Assembly (NCBI GenBank): GCA_036245525.1
Contig: BTPG01000004.1
Span: 158,974,944 to 159,038,943, forward strand
Source: Semisulcospira habei
Lineage: Eukaryota > Mollusca > Gastropoda > Semisulcospiridae
Reading direction: 5' to 3'
DNA: 64,000 bases
In this document: in pieces, positions 23,186 through 34,180 of the stretch
Layout of the letters: each line of letters opens with the position of its first letter
How positions within the stretch are numbered: position 1 is the stretch's first letter
Notes under the pieces: model-generated
What the model saw: the letters and a program-made list of their open reading frames with translations, nothing else
What the model was told of the DNA's origin: nothing
The model's database searches: none
Translations under genes and position numbers: made by a program

Positions 23186-23902
23186 TTATTTAACTTCCAA
23201 CACTACACTAAAATCATGCATAAGAACTGGTTTGTCATCCTGATTAGTTACAGATATACTCAGTGACTCAAAGAAACTAGAACCTAATTTCTTAAACTGC
23301 AAATTAGGAAATCTAACAACTACACTTTCACAATATGGAGCAGTTCCAGTAGGTAAGCATCTCAACAAAGTTGAAGGCTTTCCATTGTGTACATTTTCAG
23401 TAGTGTTCAGTTCTTTTAAATAAACATTTAGCACTGTGTGTACTGACAAATGAACAGGATATCTGCCAGTTATTCTTGGTTTTTTTGGTGATAGTAGACT
23501 ACCAACTGATTGTGACCAATCTTCATCTGGATGTGTTATTTTTTTACCTAAAAATCCAAGTAATAATAAAAGACTAATTGATAAAGAAAACTGACCACTT
23601 TTTGGAAATTCAATTGTAACAAGTAAATTAGCTGGGTTTAAAGTTGCTTTAATTTTAAATTCATTTTGAAGCCATTCAGCTAAAGTACAAAAGTCATAAT
23701 ACCCAGCTCGTAAAGTATCACCCTTCTCAATACCATCAAGAGTTCCACTTACAGAATAATTTTCATCATCCGTTACATTAAACCACTTTACTGTATAAAA
23801 CATTTCATGGATAGCCACAGCCTTGTTACCATCTCGATTATCGATTCCATTAGTTAGCCACACTGGTTTGCTCGTGTCAAGATTTGTTAAGGTTATAAAC
23901 AT
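23186..23902 (-). CDS. Penton-like minor capsid protein (single jelly roll) of Maverick A
   Basis: An intact frame of 238 residues from ATG 23902 (MFITLTNLDTSKPVWL), which follows a GATAATAAAAATG leader. I chose this ATG because the frame upstream has only a non-ATG start. The pattern of beta-rich segments fits the Polinton penton-base family: a short N-terminal strand, a GYYDFCTLAEWLQNEF helix, LLLLLGFLGKKI, and the late VVRFPNLQFKKLG followed by SISVTNQDDKPVLMHDFSV. The protein would form the capsid vertices alongside the major capsid protein. It is divergent from the next gene (30-bp gap with shared promoter space). The copy in B has lost its start codon and is split by a LINE. Confidence 0.75.
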   Translation of the reverse strand: MFITLTNLDTSKPVWLTNGIDNRDGNKAVAIHEMFYTVKWFNVTDDENYSVSGTLDGIEKGDTLRAGYYDFCTLAEWLQNEFKIKATLNPANLLVTIEFPKSGQFSLSISLLLLLGFLGKKITHPDEDWSQSVGSLLSPKKPRITGRYPVHLSVHTVLNVYLKELNTTENVHNGKPSTLLRCLPTGTAPYCESVVVRFPNLQFKKLGSSFFESLSISVTNQDDKPVLMHDFSVVLEVK

Positions 23903-23929
23903 TTTTATTATCACATAAAAAAAAGCACA

Positions 23930-25213
23930 ATGGAATTTAAATCACCAACAATTGCCATTGTAAACGCGTTTCAATTTAACGTGGATGCCAAGTATAATGT
24001 TGCACCAACTTATGACCAGAAAATAATTCAACTAAATCAGCTTGATATAGCTTTGTCTGAACAAGATTTATTTCAAGTCAAAGTACCAAATCCATTTGAC
24101 CATTACCTAAACCCTCCAATTACAGATGACTCTACTGCAAGAAAGTAGTCTTCAAGCCCACTACAGATGTTTCAAAACCAACTTAACTTTGCCATACTAT
24201 GCTTAACTACAGGCTGTGGTGTTTCATTTACAGACCACTTGAATCACTCAAACAAACTGATTAGGTCTGTCTATCGTTTCCACATGTATTACCAGCTTAG
24301 AAGAATACTGGCAGAACTGCATACCCCACTGCCCACTGAATCCAGTTTTAATCAGTTTAACAATCCCATGGATTTGAAAGCATTTGAACGGATCTGTAAT
24401 GAATTTAACATCAGTACAAAGTATGACTTTACACAAAAACTTGATGATCACAAAGGCATGGGAACATTGTATTATGCTATGAGTCACAGACAATACCCTC
24501 AAGATTATTACCCTGGTTACACTTCATTCTCATCTAAATCTGAAGTCTGGTTAGGATCAATAGAGCAGAAGCAGACTAATGCGTGGACCACATTTATTTT
24601 AGATAAATCTGACGGGTTTACTCAAGCAGGAGTCGAGCGCGTCAATGAGTCTATCAGAACATATGTCTGGTGTTTACTAGGAGCACAATCACTAACAAAA
24701 TCGAATATTTTAAACGGGAGTGGTAAATTTGAAGCACAAAAACAGTTTCTTGCAAATCTTGAAGATTCAATCAACTCAACAGTCGATCTACCATCAAGCA
24801 TACAACGTTACCAAGACGTTCTCAGATATGCTAGATCAAAAGTTGACTTTGTAGTTGGCATTGGGTTATACATGCTACCATCTGACCTTCAATTACAAAT
24901 GGGTACAATAACAAATTATAATAATGAAATCATTGTCGCTGGTCGTGATCAGAAATTAGGACTCAACCAATCAGTAAACACACATTTACAGTCAATAATA
25001 ATGCCAGCACCAGTAACATCACCACCCGTACAGGCAGCCCTGGTAACACCAGTAATGTCAATAACAGCCCCAGCCCCGGCACCCACACCTGTACTGGCAC
25101 CATCACCATCACCAGCACCAGCACCGTCATCAAACACACATGAGTCAGAGAGAACTGCATTGGTAATAGGTCTCACTGGATTAGGGGTATTACTTCTTTA
25201 CCTGTTTCATTAA
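23930..25213 (+). pseudogene. Tail-anchored Polinton protein, one nonsense codon (A)
   Basis: Starts at ATG 23930 (MEFKSPTIAIVNAFQFNVDAKY). A TAG at 24146-24148, where copy B has tryptophan (TARKW), is the only break; the rest (residues about 74-427) stays open in frame. The middle is globular (LIRSVYRFHMYYQLRRILAE; SVWLGS-type segments). Then comes a proline/alanine low-complexity stalk (APAPAPTPVLAPSPSPAPAP) and a C-terminal membrane anchor (LVIGLTGLGVLLLYLF). That layout suggests a protein held on a membrane by its tail. It overlaps the convergent gene at 25190 by 24 bp, as in copy B. Function unknown. Confidence 0.75.
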
Positions 25214-26392
25214 ATAACCCACCATTAACCCTCCTACTGTAACCAGAAAGATCCACACATGCTCTGCCATAAACCCAACTACCTTTGCTGTAGTAGTAAT
25301 CAACCAACTGACAACAGTGCCTATAATGCCAGGCAAAGCGTCCACTGCTTTCAGAGCCAATTTCTTAAGCAAGTCTGATATGTGACACAGTTGTTTCTTT
25401 ACCCACGACTGTAAGTCTTTTGGATCTGTGGGGACTGGGGTTGGTGGTGCTGGAGGTGGAGAACCACCCCCGGAGACAGCCAACACAACTGTACTGATAA
25501 TAAACCCCAGAGCTGTAATTAAACTGGCAATTGTGATACCCTGTTCTCTGAAAAGTGTTTTCAGTCTCTCAGCCAGAGTAGTGTCTTCGTGAAGTATTTT
25601 CTGAATAGTTTCTCTTATTCTGTTAACTTGTGTTTTCAGTTTTTGTCTCCCAATACTAATCGCTTCTAACCTCGCTGATCTTTCTATCTGCAAATCATTT
25701 AATCTGTGTTGAATTCTTTCTTTCATTTCTGTGTCTGCGGTAGCCAGTTTCTCTTTTTCACGTTCTATGTGTTTATCAAGCTCTCCCAGTTTGGCAAGAT
25801 TATTAACCATCTCACCTCTTATTGTCTGCAGTGATTTATCCAATCCCATAATCTCCCTCATTGACAAAGGCGGGTCATCTATTGTTTTCATAACATCATT
25901 TATTTGTCCTTCAGTAAATGAAGTTTCTTGTATCACTGTGTTTGCTATTTCTGGTAGGCTTGTTATTGGTGCCATTTCCATCTCTTGCCCCGTTGGCAAC
26001 TTTGTTTGCGTGTCGTGAAGCACACTAACAAGTCTTGGGGAAACAGGAGACCCTCCAATACCAAGGTATCTTGCCAACCCAGAGTTACCACCGACTTCAC
26101 CTTTAATTGTACTTAAAGCTCTAAACTTAGAAGGATTATTTTTATGTGTTAGATTTATTTTCCCTCTGTCTGTATTTACAAATAAGTGTCCTTTATCATA
26201 TTCAAACTGATTAGGATCTATTACATCTGGGTGGACACCAACACTGTCATAAAATGAGTTTACTTTATCTTTTAGCAGTTTGTGATACATACTAGAAGTA
26301 GTTACCATTCCAGTCATATCTGTGATACTGGTATCTGAGACATGCATGTCATCCATTTCAAAATCTTCATGATTATATCCTCCCCCGGCAAT
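25190..26392 (-). pseudogene. Large coiled-coil multi-pass membrane protein, start codon lost (A)
   Basis: The frame is fully open from 26392 to 25190, but the first codon is ATT where copy B has ATG (B 40315). The next in-frame ATG is at 26356, so a protein of 388 residues could still be made. Order: acidic N-terminus, KNNPSKFRALSTIKGEVGG, a long coiled coil (LDKHIEREKEKLATADTEMKE), then membrane segments ITIASLITALGFIISTVVLA, ALPGIIGTVVSWLITT and VWIFLVTVGGLMVGYL. A proline-rich loop and the WVKKQL helix lie between. It is a conserved Polinton gene whose role is not known to me. Confidence 0.75.
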
Positions 26393-26432
26393 TGTTTTAT
26401 TAATTTATTATTTTTTATTGTGCATAATAAAA

Positions 26433-27716
26433 ATGACACAGTCTTACGGATCAAAGTTAGACCCATACAGAAAACTACGTGAGCCTCTGGGTGTTAAGGG
26501 CATAAGACAATCAATCGTCATCACAAACAATCCAAGTACCATAGACCAGAACCAAACACTTACAGTCAAGTTTCCAAACCTAGTACCCAGTGACGTTATT
26601 GTTCCTGGCACTGCACGCCTTGCTTTTAATATTGAACTATCATCAGACGCAGACGTGAACAGAACACTAGTTAACAATCTTGGTAGAGCAATTGTTAGAA
26701 CTATTAAAGTAAAACTTGAAGGACAGGAAGTGTTTAGTCTTGATGACTCAGATGTATTCTACTGTTACAAAGATCTTTGGCTCACAAGAGAAGAACGAGA
26801 AGACCGTATTTACCAAGGCATACAGCCAGATAATGTTGGTAAACTTCGAATCGACGCCGGAGATAAAGTAACTAATACAGCCATGGATGTTATAATGGCC
26901 GAAACATATGGATCCAGATTCTACATTCCACTTGAGTTTGAAATCCTAACAGCTCATCTGCCTTATTATCAAGGGGCACTGAATGACCGTCTGAGTTTTG
27001 AACTAACCTTCAATGACTACTCCAAAGTTATTAAATCATCTGATCTTAGTGCAACATATAAGATCTCTAACATTTCCTTGGAATATGAAATTGTCACACA
27101 CACTGAACTAGCCAGACTCATACAAAATCAGTATCAGTCAAGACTACCAATTTATTATGACAGGGTGATTAGACATAGTTTAATACCCAAAGACAAAAGC
27201 GACCCAATGTGGAACATAAACTTAAACACACCTGCTAGGTCACTGAAAGGTATTTTTATGTTGTTTGTTGAACCTGTGAGTCCATACAAACGGGATTCAG
27301 AAAAATTCTACAATCCTAAGATTACACATTTGTCCTGTACAATCGAAGGCCGTCCTAATCAAGTGTACGCATCTGGAATGTTACCATACCAGCACTACGA
27401 TGAGATCACAAAGTATTTTGCAGGAGGAAGGATTAGAGATAAACCAGCAAACATTGCGTGCAAAGATCTACATCTGTATGACGTTAGGATTGGTCAATAC
27501 CTGACAAACAAATATGCACTGTGGTTAGACCTGCGTAGTACAGATGACGACTATCTTCATGGGTCAGGACGAACTGTTGAGAATGGTAGTGATGGGATTA
27601 CAATTCAGATACAAAAGAAGGTTGAAACTGCTGCAGCCATAAATATATATTTGTACCTGATATATGACGCACAACTCAATATTGCAGAAAGCAGACTGAG
27701 TGGACACATATATTAA
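26433..27716 (+). CDS. MCP: Major capsid protein (double jelly roll) of Maverick A
   Basis: An intact 427-residue frame. The start is ATG 26433 (MTQSYGSKLDPYRKL), preceded by TTGTGCATAATAAAA; upstream in-frame codons are not ATG. Family-typical features: an N-terminal PGTARLAFNIEL strand pair, NNLGRAIVRTIKVKLEGQEV, the conserved FYCYKDLWLTREEREDRIYQG, and YGSRFYIPLEFEILTAHLPYY at the turn into the second jelly roll, with NGSDGITIQIQ near the end. It would self-assemble as the hexon-like shell of an icosahedral particle. It is followed by the ATPase, whose ATG comes 20 bp after the stop. The copy in B is frame-shifted. Confidence 0.9.
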   Translation: MTQSYGSKLDPYRKLREPLGVKGIRQSIVITNNPSTIDQNQTLTVKFPNLVPSDVIVPGTARLAFNIELSSDADVNRTLVNNLGRAIVRTIKVKLEGQEVFSLDDSDVFYCYKDLWLTREEREDRIYQGIQPDNVGKLRIDAGDKVTNTAMDVIMAETYGSRFYIPLEFEILTAHLPYYQGALNDRLSFELTFNDYSKVIKSSDLSATYKISNISLEYEIVTHTELARLIQNQYQSRLPIYYDRVIRHSLIPKDKSDPMWNINLNTPARSLKGIFMLFVEPVSPYKRDSEKFYNPKITHLSCTIEGRPNQVYASGMLPYQHYDEITKYFAGGRIRDKPANIACKDLHLYDVRIGQYLTNKYALWLDLRSTDDDYLHGSGRTVENGSDGITIQIQKKVETAAAINIYLYLIYDAQLNIAESRLSGHIY

Positions 27717-27735
27717 AATTATATTGTGTATTAAA

Positions 27736-28347
27736 ATGAACCGGGGCTTAATGACCCTTGACCCACACTGTGGTTTATTTGTTGGTGCCACAGGGTGTGG
27801 GAAAACTGAATTTGTTCTTAACCTATTACAAACAAGATACATACACCACTTTGAAAACATTGTCATATTTTGTCCTACGATCAAACACAACAAAGCTTAT
27901 CACAACCGTTTATTTATTTGGACTGACAGCAACATATACTTAGTTGACCCTGAGAAAAAACTGAATGACTACCTGCTGTATTTTTACAAACAATTTGAAG
28001 GACAGCCAACGTTGTTCATAGTCGATGACTGTTCTGCAGAGAAAGACATTGTTAAGAAAAGAAACACACTGGCAGAACTTGCCTTTAGTGGCAGACATGC
28101 AAAAATCAGTGTATGGATTCTTACTCAGAAATATAATGCTGTACTGAAAGATTTTCGTGAACAACTAAAGTTTATATGTCTGTTTTACTGTAAGGATCGT
28201 GACAGCTTTGAAGACTGTCTCAGAGAGAACGATGTTATACCAAATAAACATGAACGAGACTGTGTGAAAAACAAACTAAAATCAACCAAGCATCTAAAGC
28301 TTATTTTAAAGACAGATCAGCCCACAGGGTATGGGTTAGTAAATTAA
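27736..28347 (+). CDS. ATP: DNA-packaging ATPase (FtsK/HerA-type) of Maverick A
   Basis: 203 residues from ATG 27736 (MNRGLMTLDPHCGLF); the start is shared with copy B and follows TTGTGTATTAAAATG. Walker A GATGCGKT lies at residues 17-24, Walker B LFIVDD at 93-98, and a sensor-like segment VWILTQKYNAV near 127-137. This is the usual Polinton length and motif set. The enzyme would pump element DNA into the capsid. It lies between the capsid gene and a small gene in one co-oriented block. Intact here, frame-shifted in copy B. Confidence 0.9.
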   Translation: MNRGLMTLDPHCGLFVGATGCGKTEFVLNLLQTRYIHHFENIVIFCPTIKHNKAYHNRLFIWTDSNIYLVDPEKKLNDYLLYFYKQFEGQPTLFIVDDCSAEKDIVKKRNTLAELAFSGRHAKISVWILTQKYNAVLKDFREQLKFICLFYCKDRDSFEDCLRENDVIPNKHERDCVKNKLKSTKHLKLILKTDQPTGYGLVN

Positions 28348-28373
28348 TTTATCTTTTGGGTTTGTCTATAAAA

Positions 28374-28709
28374 ATGACGGACAGACAAAATTGGCCTATT
28401 AGTGAAATAATAGATATTACACACTATTTTAAAAATATTAAATATGAAAGCCAGCTTCATAATAGAGAGTCACCTGGTAATTTATTTATGATACCAACAA
28501 CAGTGTATATGTCTGGTAATATAACTTTTTGTGTTGATAATCCATTTATTAAAAAAATAACTGTTGATATTAAGACACAATCATTTACTATTAATTATTG
28601 CAGTAATTGGTTTGGTAAAGTGTGTAGTGATTTAGCAAAAGAACTATATAAAATAAATTTGTATTTTAACTCTATTACATTTAATAAAATGGTATTACAC
28701 ATACAATAA
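28374..28709 (+). CDS. Small unassigned protein between ATPase and PolB (A)
   Basis: 111 residues from ATG 28374 (MTDRQNWPISEIIDITHYF), directly on TTGTCTATAAAAATG. Mostly beta-like with a C-terminal helix (CSDLAKELYKINLYFN). Copy B (37988-38329) has the same start and the same pattern but is only loosely similar, which suggests relaxed or fast evolution. No known domain is recognised. Position suggests a small virion or DNA-binding component. Confidence 0.7.
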   Translation: MTDRQNWPISEIIDITHYFKNIKYESQLHNRESPGNLFMIPTTVYMSGNITFCVDNPFIKKITVDIKTQSFTINYCSNWFGKVCSDLAKELYKINLYFNSITFNKMVLHIQ

Positions 28710-28813
28710 TGATGATTGAGTAAACAAATCTGTTTTGTAGGAGTTACAGTCAAAAAAGTGTTATTTTTATTATATAATTTTCTATTTATTTTTTTGTCGG
28801 ACAAATAAAAAAG

Positions 28814-31800
28814 ATGGACAACCATCAAAGATTAAGAAACGTGTTTCACACAACTGACTTACCTATATCTAATATTTACGATGTCTATGAATCAATAGAA
28901 AGATCTTTTTTAGTCATACAAAATAACCTTCTTTCTGATAGTGTAAAGATTCAGATTGTTGCAAAAATAGAATTTGCCAGAGATGTTGGTGAAGTTATTG
29001 TAACGTATATCTCGACAAGGCAGCACACAGTTAATTCGAGAAGAGAACTAGAGAATGTGTTTAGAGAAAGATTGTTACCAGACTTCCATGAAGCAATTGA
29101 CAGAGCAGAAATGCAAGGCTCTGGCTGGCATGAAGGCCTTGTACATGAACTACAACTGAAGCAGTCAAGATATCATCCTATACTAGGTAAATCATGGATA
29201 CCACTTCCAACTGAGGTTGCAAACAAAAAGGCTGTAGTCAATATTCAAAACAATGACAACTATTGTTTCATGTGGTGTGTGCTTGCTAAACTACACTTTG
29301 TAAAAACAAGACCTGATCGTGTATCTAACTATACCAAATTTGTAAACGAACTCAACTTCAGTGGCATTGAGTTCCCTGTTAAAGTAGAGGACATAGACTT
29401 GTTTGAAAAACTAAATCCTGGTATATCTGTGAATGTGTTTGTGTGGGAAAATGAATCTGAGAATAAGTTACAGCCAATTAGAGTATCTCCAATTGCCCCA
29501 ACCTATGGGCAGCCAGAAGATAAACACGTTGACATGTTGCTAATAAGATCTGGTGATAACTTTCACTACACAATTATCAGAAGTATGTCAAGACTAATTC
29601 ATCATACAACAAAACATGACGGTAAACAGGAATTTTGTAAAAAATGTTTACAGATTGATTGATTGTACATTGCTTAACGTCCCGACAGCAACAAGGCTTT
29701 CTCAGGACGTGCCTGCACTGCTTGTGAAAAAAAAAACACAGAACATTGAATGTATGTCGCCAGCCGGTCAAATACATTAAATAAACCTAACACATGGGGC
29801 CTAAATAAAGCTAAGACCATTTAGCAACACACATCCAATATCAAGAGCTACAGGCAGTGCAGACAGTAGGGAGAGTTTGAAAAAGGCAAATACAGGTGAA
29901 TGGACCTCGGGTAGACAGAAACACATGCCCCAGAATAGAGAGAAAAACTCACCCTGTGGGGCTGACCAGGGTGACCCTGGGAACTAAAAAGTACCTAACC
30001 CCACCCAAGTCCCCCAGGGCAGACCCGGGTGGGGAGACATTCAAACAATACTGAGGTATCCAGATCCTGGTAGTCAAGTGTATTTTAAGAACTATGGGAA
30101 TCAGCAAAAGCTGCCGTTTGTAGTGTATGCAGATTTTGAATCACTCGTTGTTCCATATGAGGGTCCTGTTCCAGAGTCATTACCAAAGACTATAAAATTG
30201 AGTGACCAAGTGGTGTGTTCTTTTGGATACATTCTTGTTAGGTCAGACGGTCTTCATTCAGAACCTGTTATCTATAGGGGTGAAAATGCAGCATGCCTGT
30301 TTTTAACAGAAATGAGACAACTGTATAGTCAGGTAGTACAGTATCTCACAACATGTCAGATGCCTTTGGTGATGACAGAAGAAGACAAACTAAAATTTGA
30401 TACAGCAGAGACGTGTTGGATTTGTGAACAGCCTCTGGGAGGTGATAAAGTTCGTGACCACGATCACATAACTGGGCGTTACAGAGGTGCTGCACATAAC
30501 AATTGTAACTTATTATTAAAAACAGATCCTAAGACATATAAGTTACCAATCTTTTTCCACAATCTGAAGGGATATGATTCACACATCATCATGCAGGCTG
30601 TTGATGAGTCTTACAGAAAAATTAGTTGCATTGCCCAGACAACTGAGAAGTACTTGACTTTTAGGTTAGATAAATTAGCATTTTATGACTCCATGCAACA
30701 TTTGTCTTTAGGTCTTGCTAGTCTGGCAGAAGGACTGACTGAGTATCCAATAACGAGTAAATATTTTGAACCAGACTTGATTAAGAAAGGAGTGTATCCG
30801 TATGAGTACATTGATCACTGGATTGTGTTTGAAGAAACAAGACTGCCACCAAAAGAAAAATTTTATTCCACACTAACTGGCAAAGGTATTTCTGACTCTG
30901 AATATCAGCATGCACTTGATGCGTGGGATAAATTAGGGTGTCAGACAATTGGTGATTACCACGATCAGTACTTGAAAGCTGACGTTTGCTTGCTAGCAGA
31001 TGTATTTGAAAGTTATCGTGAAAAGGGTTTGTTGCACTACAGTCTTGACCCTGCTTGCTACATAACTAGTCCTGGCATGACATGGGATGCATTTTTGAAA
31101 TCCAGTAAGATATTTATAGACCTGTTGTATGATCGTACGATGGGTGAAATGGTGGAACGTGGATTGAGAGGTGGTATTAGTCTAGCAGCAAACAATTATG
31201 GTAAGGCCAACAACAAATATCTTGATGACTTTGACCCCTCAAAGCCAATGTCATTTATTACATACTTAGATGCTAATAATTTGTATGGATTTGCAATGTG
31301 TGAAATGTTGCCATTAAAAAACTTTTGTTTGTATGATTTGTCACAGTATGGCATAAAAAAATTAACAAAATATATTATGGATCGAGGTCAAAATGATGAA
31401 AAGGGTTGGATCTTTGAAGTAGACTTGGAGTATCCACACCATTTACATGATTACCATAATGATTATCCATTAGCAGTTGAGAAACTGAGTTTGACTGGGA
31501 AAAAAGAAGACACCAAACTTGTACCAAATTTGAATGACAAATTCAATTACGTTTGCCACTATCGATTGCTGCAGTTTTACATCAGGCATGGGTTAGTACT
31601 AAAAAAAGTTCACAGAGGCATTCAATTTGATCAGAGTGCTTTCATGAAAGATTACATAATGAAGAACACAACCCTTCGTGCGAGAGAAGGTAACACTGCA
31701 TTTGACAAAGACTTCTTTAAGCTTATGAACAATGCCTGTTTTGGCAAGACTATGGAAAATCCTCATCACAGAAAAGATGTGAGACTAGTCACAACTGAAT

Positions 31801-32578
31801 CGGGTGCAATTAAACTTACAAGTAAGCCTCAGTACACAGGGTATAAAGAATTTCATTCATCATTATATGCAGTGTCACTCAAAAAAAAGATTGTTAAACT
31901 GGACAAGCCAGTATTCATTGGTATGGCAATTCTTGAGTTGTCAAAATTACTAATGCTTGAATTTTATTATGATTACTTCAAACCAAAATATCCTGAGTGT
32001 CATCTGTTATACACTGACACTGACTCTATGATCATTGATGTGTGTACTGAAGACTTTTATGAAGACATGAAAACAGAGTTACACATGTATGACACATCTG
32101 ATTATCCTAAAGACCATCCACTGTTTAGCACACAAAACAAGAAAGTGCCTGGGAAGTTTAAAGATGAACTAAATGGTGTGCCAATAGTTGAGTATGTTGG
32201 ACTGAGATAAAAATGTATTCTATACTGCACCAAAAAGGAAGTCAGTCAAAAGCCAAAGGAATTAAAAAAACAGCGATAAAAAATAAAGACATTCGTCATG
32301 AACATTATAAGCAAGTGTTAGATGGTGCATTAATGCCTGATTATCCAAACAAGACACTGAGATCAAACAAACATAATATTGAAATGATTCAAACATATAA
32401 AAAGTCTCTAGCAGTAGGTGATACAAAAAGAGTGTTTCACACTAAGGAAAAGGCTTATGCACCTGGGCATTACAGGCTCAAGTTATCTGAAAAAATAGCT
32501 GATAATCTGCTTGATAAACTAATTGATGAATTGAAATTGTTAAAAGTGAGTAACAGTATCTGTGGGAATAATCTGTAA
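28814..32578 (+). pseudogene. POLB: Protein-primed family B DNA polymerase of Maverick A, split
   Basis: First part, 28814-29662: the N-terminal domain (SWIPLPTEVANKKAVVNIQN, VNVFVWENES) up to a CKKCLQ zinc-type segment, where a SINE is inserted. Second part, 30078-32210: ExoI VVYADFES, a zinc/HNH-like insert (CWICEQPLGGDKVRDHDHI), ExoII FFHNLKGYDSHI, ExoIII YLKADVCLLADVFE, palm motif A TYLDANNLYGF, motif B NNACFGKTMEN and motif C LLYTDTDSM. A one-base deletion near 32208 shifts the frame; the C-terminus is open from 32213 to 32578. Besides the SINE, roughly 65 bp including the second zinc-ligand half (seen in B) is missing. It would replicate the element from its ends. Convergent with integrase, overlapping by about 39 bp. 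Confidence 0.9.
29654..30034 (-). mobile_element. SINE inserted in PolB of Maverick A
   Basis: About 380 bp, close to the copy at 52223-52608. On the minus strand it starts with CCCCACCCGGGTCTGCCCTG and ends in an (AATC)n tetranucleotide tail (ATTGATTGATTG on the plus strand), a LINE-like 3' tail. The A-run on the plus strand near 29728 is internal. The insertion here replaced some 65 bp of target, so no clean duplication is visible. It encodes nothing. Confidence 0.8.
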
Positions 32579-33487
32579 TTCTTCTCTAACAAATGCCCTC
32601 TTTGGTGCAGGCTCATACAGATAATATATTGTTGCATTAGCTGAAGGAACTATTTTTTTTATATTATGAACAGATGTAGACCAAATTGGATCAGTTGCCC
32701 TACGTCTAACGTCATTTTCAGCCTCACCAGGTTGATACAAATATCTCACCTGTTTTGTAAATAAGTTAGTGTCTGGAGGTGTTATTGCTTTTATTTCTGA
32801 CGGTATTGTTTTCAATTTAATAGAATCAACAGGTTTAGGGTGACCATCATTATTCATTGCTTTTATCACAGAAGGTAATCTTTTAACCCACTCAGTGTTA
32901 CGTGCGTCATGCATGAGTTCCTTAGAATACTGATAGCTAAAAAGTCTTTCTGATAACTGTTTGTTAAAGTTTTCTACAATAGCCTGTGATCTATGCAAGC
33001 CTGGAATACCGCGTCTAACCAGTACGCCATGCTTTGCAAATAATTGATTAACAGCCCCTTTAAATTCACTCCCATCATCAACCTGCACAAGCCTAGGGTA
33101 TTTTAAAGGACCTCGACTATATATTTTTGATAATGCAGTGGCCACTGTTACAGCTTTTTTGTCAGTTATGGGTTCTGCATCCTTATACCTTGAAGCTATG
33201 TCAACAACAGTTAATGCATACTTGTATCGTTTCTTTCTTATTGTGTCATGCGGAAGAAACAGGAGGTCCATTTGGTGTGTGTCATTAGGTGATGTGTTTT
33301 CAAAATGAGGCCTTGTTATCTTTCTTGGAGCAGGAAGATATATTTGCCAAATTGCCTGTTTTTTAAGCCACTGTTTTATTTGGTTAACATCTCCACCCAC
33401 AGCAGCATGTAATTTTTTTATTGCAGTATTCCCTTTCCAGTAGCCAATTGGGGAGTAATATATTTTTGATAGTTTAGCGTCTACCAT
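32540..33487 (-). CDS. INT: Retroviral-type integrase of Maverick A
   Basis: An intact frame of 315 residues; the start is ATG 33487 (MVDAKLSKIYYSPIGYW). An N-terminal helical domain comes before the rve core: D74 in THQMDLLF, D137 in VQVDDGSEF and E172 in AIVENFNKQLSE, an acidic triad with the expected spacing of about 35 residues between the last two. A C-terminal DNA-binding region (YLYQPGEAENDVRRRATDPIW) follows. It would cut and join the AGAGATAG tips and give 6-bp duplications, as observed. It overlaps the 33474 gene at its start and the polymerase end at its 3' end. The only catalytic gene besides the ATPase that is undamaged in A. Confidence 0.92.
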   Translation of the reverse strand: MVDAKLSKIYYSPIGYWKGNTAIKKLHAAVGGDVNQIKQWLKKQAIWQIYLPAPRKITRPHFENTSPNDTHQMDLLFLPHDTIRKKRYKYALTVVDIASRYKDAEPITDKKAVTVATALSKIYSRGPLKYPRLVQVDDGSEFKGAVNQLFAKHGVLVRRGIPGLHRSQAIVENFNKQLSERLFSYQYSKELMHDARNTEWVKRLPSVIKAMNNDGHPKPVDSIKLKTIPSEIKAITPPDTNLFTKQVRYLYQPGEAENDVRRRATDPIWSTSVHNIKKIVPSANATIYYLYEPAPKRAFVREELQIIPTDTVTHF

Positions 33488-33905
33488 TTTTTCTAGCAAT
33501 ATAAACTCCTGTAAAATATACTAATGTCATTCCTACTAAAACAAATATTATTTCTCCATTTCTTTGTTCTGGGCTTGGTTGGTAGTAGTCACTAAGTTTT
33601 GGTTGTGGAATAGACATGTCTTCGCCAGTTACAAGATAGTATTCTTTGATAGCGTCATCGACATTTGAAAATGTATGCTGTGCGTGACCCTCAAGTTTTA
33701 GTTTTTCATTAATAAAATCAAGTTTCTCAATTCTTTGCTTTTCATAATCTTGTTGAGCTTGAGCTAGTTTTTCAGATGCCTCATTGTGTCACTTCATTTC
33801 TTCTGCTGATTCTTCTTTACTAACTTTTGAAAAGAAATAGTTTGATCCACTAAAAGCTAATGCGTTAATAACTGCACCACCAATCATGACAGCTATAGTT
33901 GCCAT
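33474..33905 (-). pseudogene. Coiled-coil membrane protein, one nonsense codon (A)
   Basis: Starts at ATG 33905 with a hydrophobic N-terminus (MATIAVMIGGAVINALAFSG). A TGA at 33789-33791 stands where copy B has arginine (MKRHNEAS). The rest is open: a helical stretch, EYYLVTGEDMSIPQPKLSDYYQPSP, then a C-terminal membrane segment (GEIIFVLVGMTLVYFTGVYIARK) overlapping the integrase start. Conserved among Polintons next to integrase; role unknown. Confidence 0.7.
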
Positions 33906-33913
33906 ATTTTTAT

Positions 33914-34144
33914 TTACATAGAAATATTTTCTGGAATAATTCCTTGCTTGACTAGAAAATCTTTTGTTGCAATCGATGCTGTTATAATAACTACTAGCTT
34001 AGCACTGTCTTCGAAGTCTAATTTACTAAGGTCTGCTGATTTCATTTTGAGAAGACTTTTTCCCAGCATAGAATACGCTACTGCTAGTCCACTTATTACA
34101 GCAGAGTGATAGACAAGGTTCATTAAGTTCTTTGTGTCGCTCAT
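33914..34144 (-). CDS. Small 76-aa membrane-associated protein (A)
   Basis: Starts at ATG 34144 (MSDTKNLMNLVYHSAVISG). One hydrophobic helix (residues 14-29), then a conserved SADLSKLDFEDSAKL segment, ending GIIPENISM. Nearly identical to 11739-11969 in copy B; the two differ at about eight of 76 residues. Only eight bases separate it from the next gene's start. Confidence 0.8.
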   Translation of the reverse strand: MSDTKNLMNLVYHSAVISGLAVAYSMLGKSLLKMKSADLSKLDFEDSAKLVVIITASIATKDFLVKQGIIPENISM

Positions 34145-34180
34145 TTTCTTATACCATAAAAATTAAAATAATAAATTTAT

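Noticed and set aside
29577..29777. Short minus-strand frame across the SINE boundary
   Set aside because: Crosses the SINE/PolB junction; no similarity to any gene.
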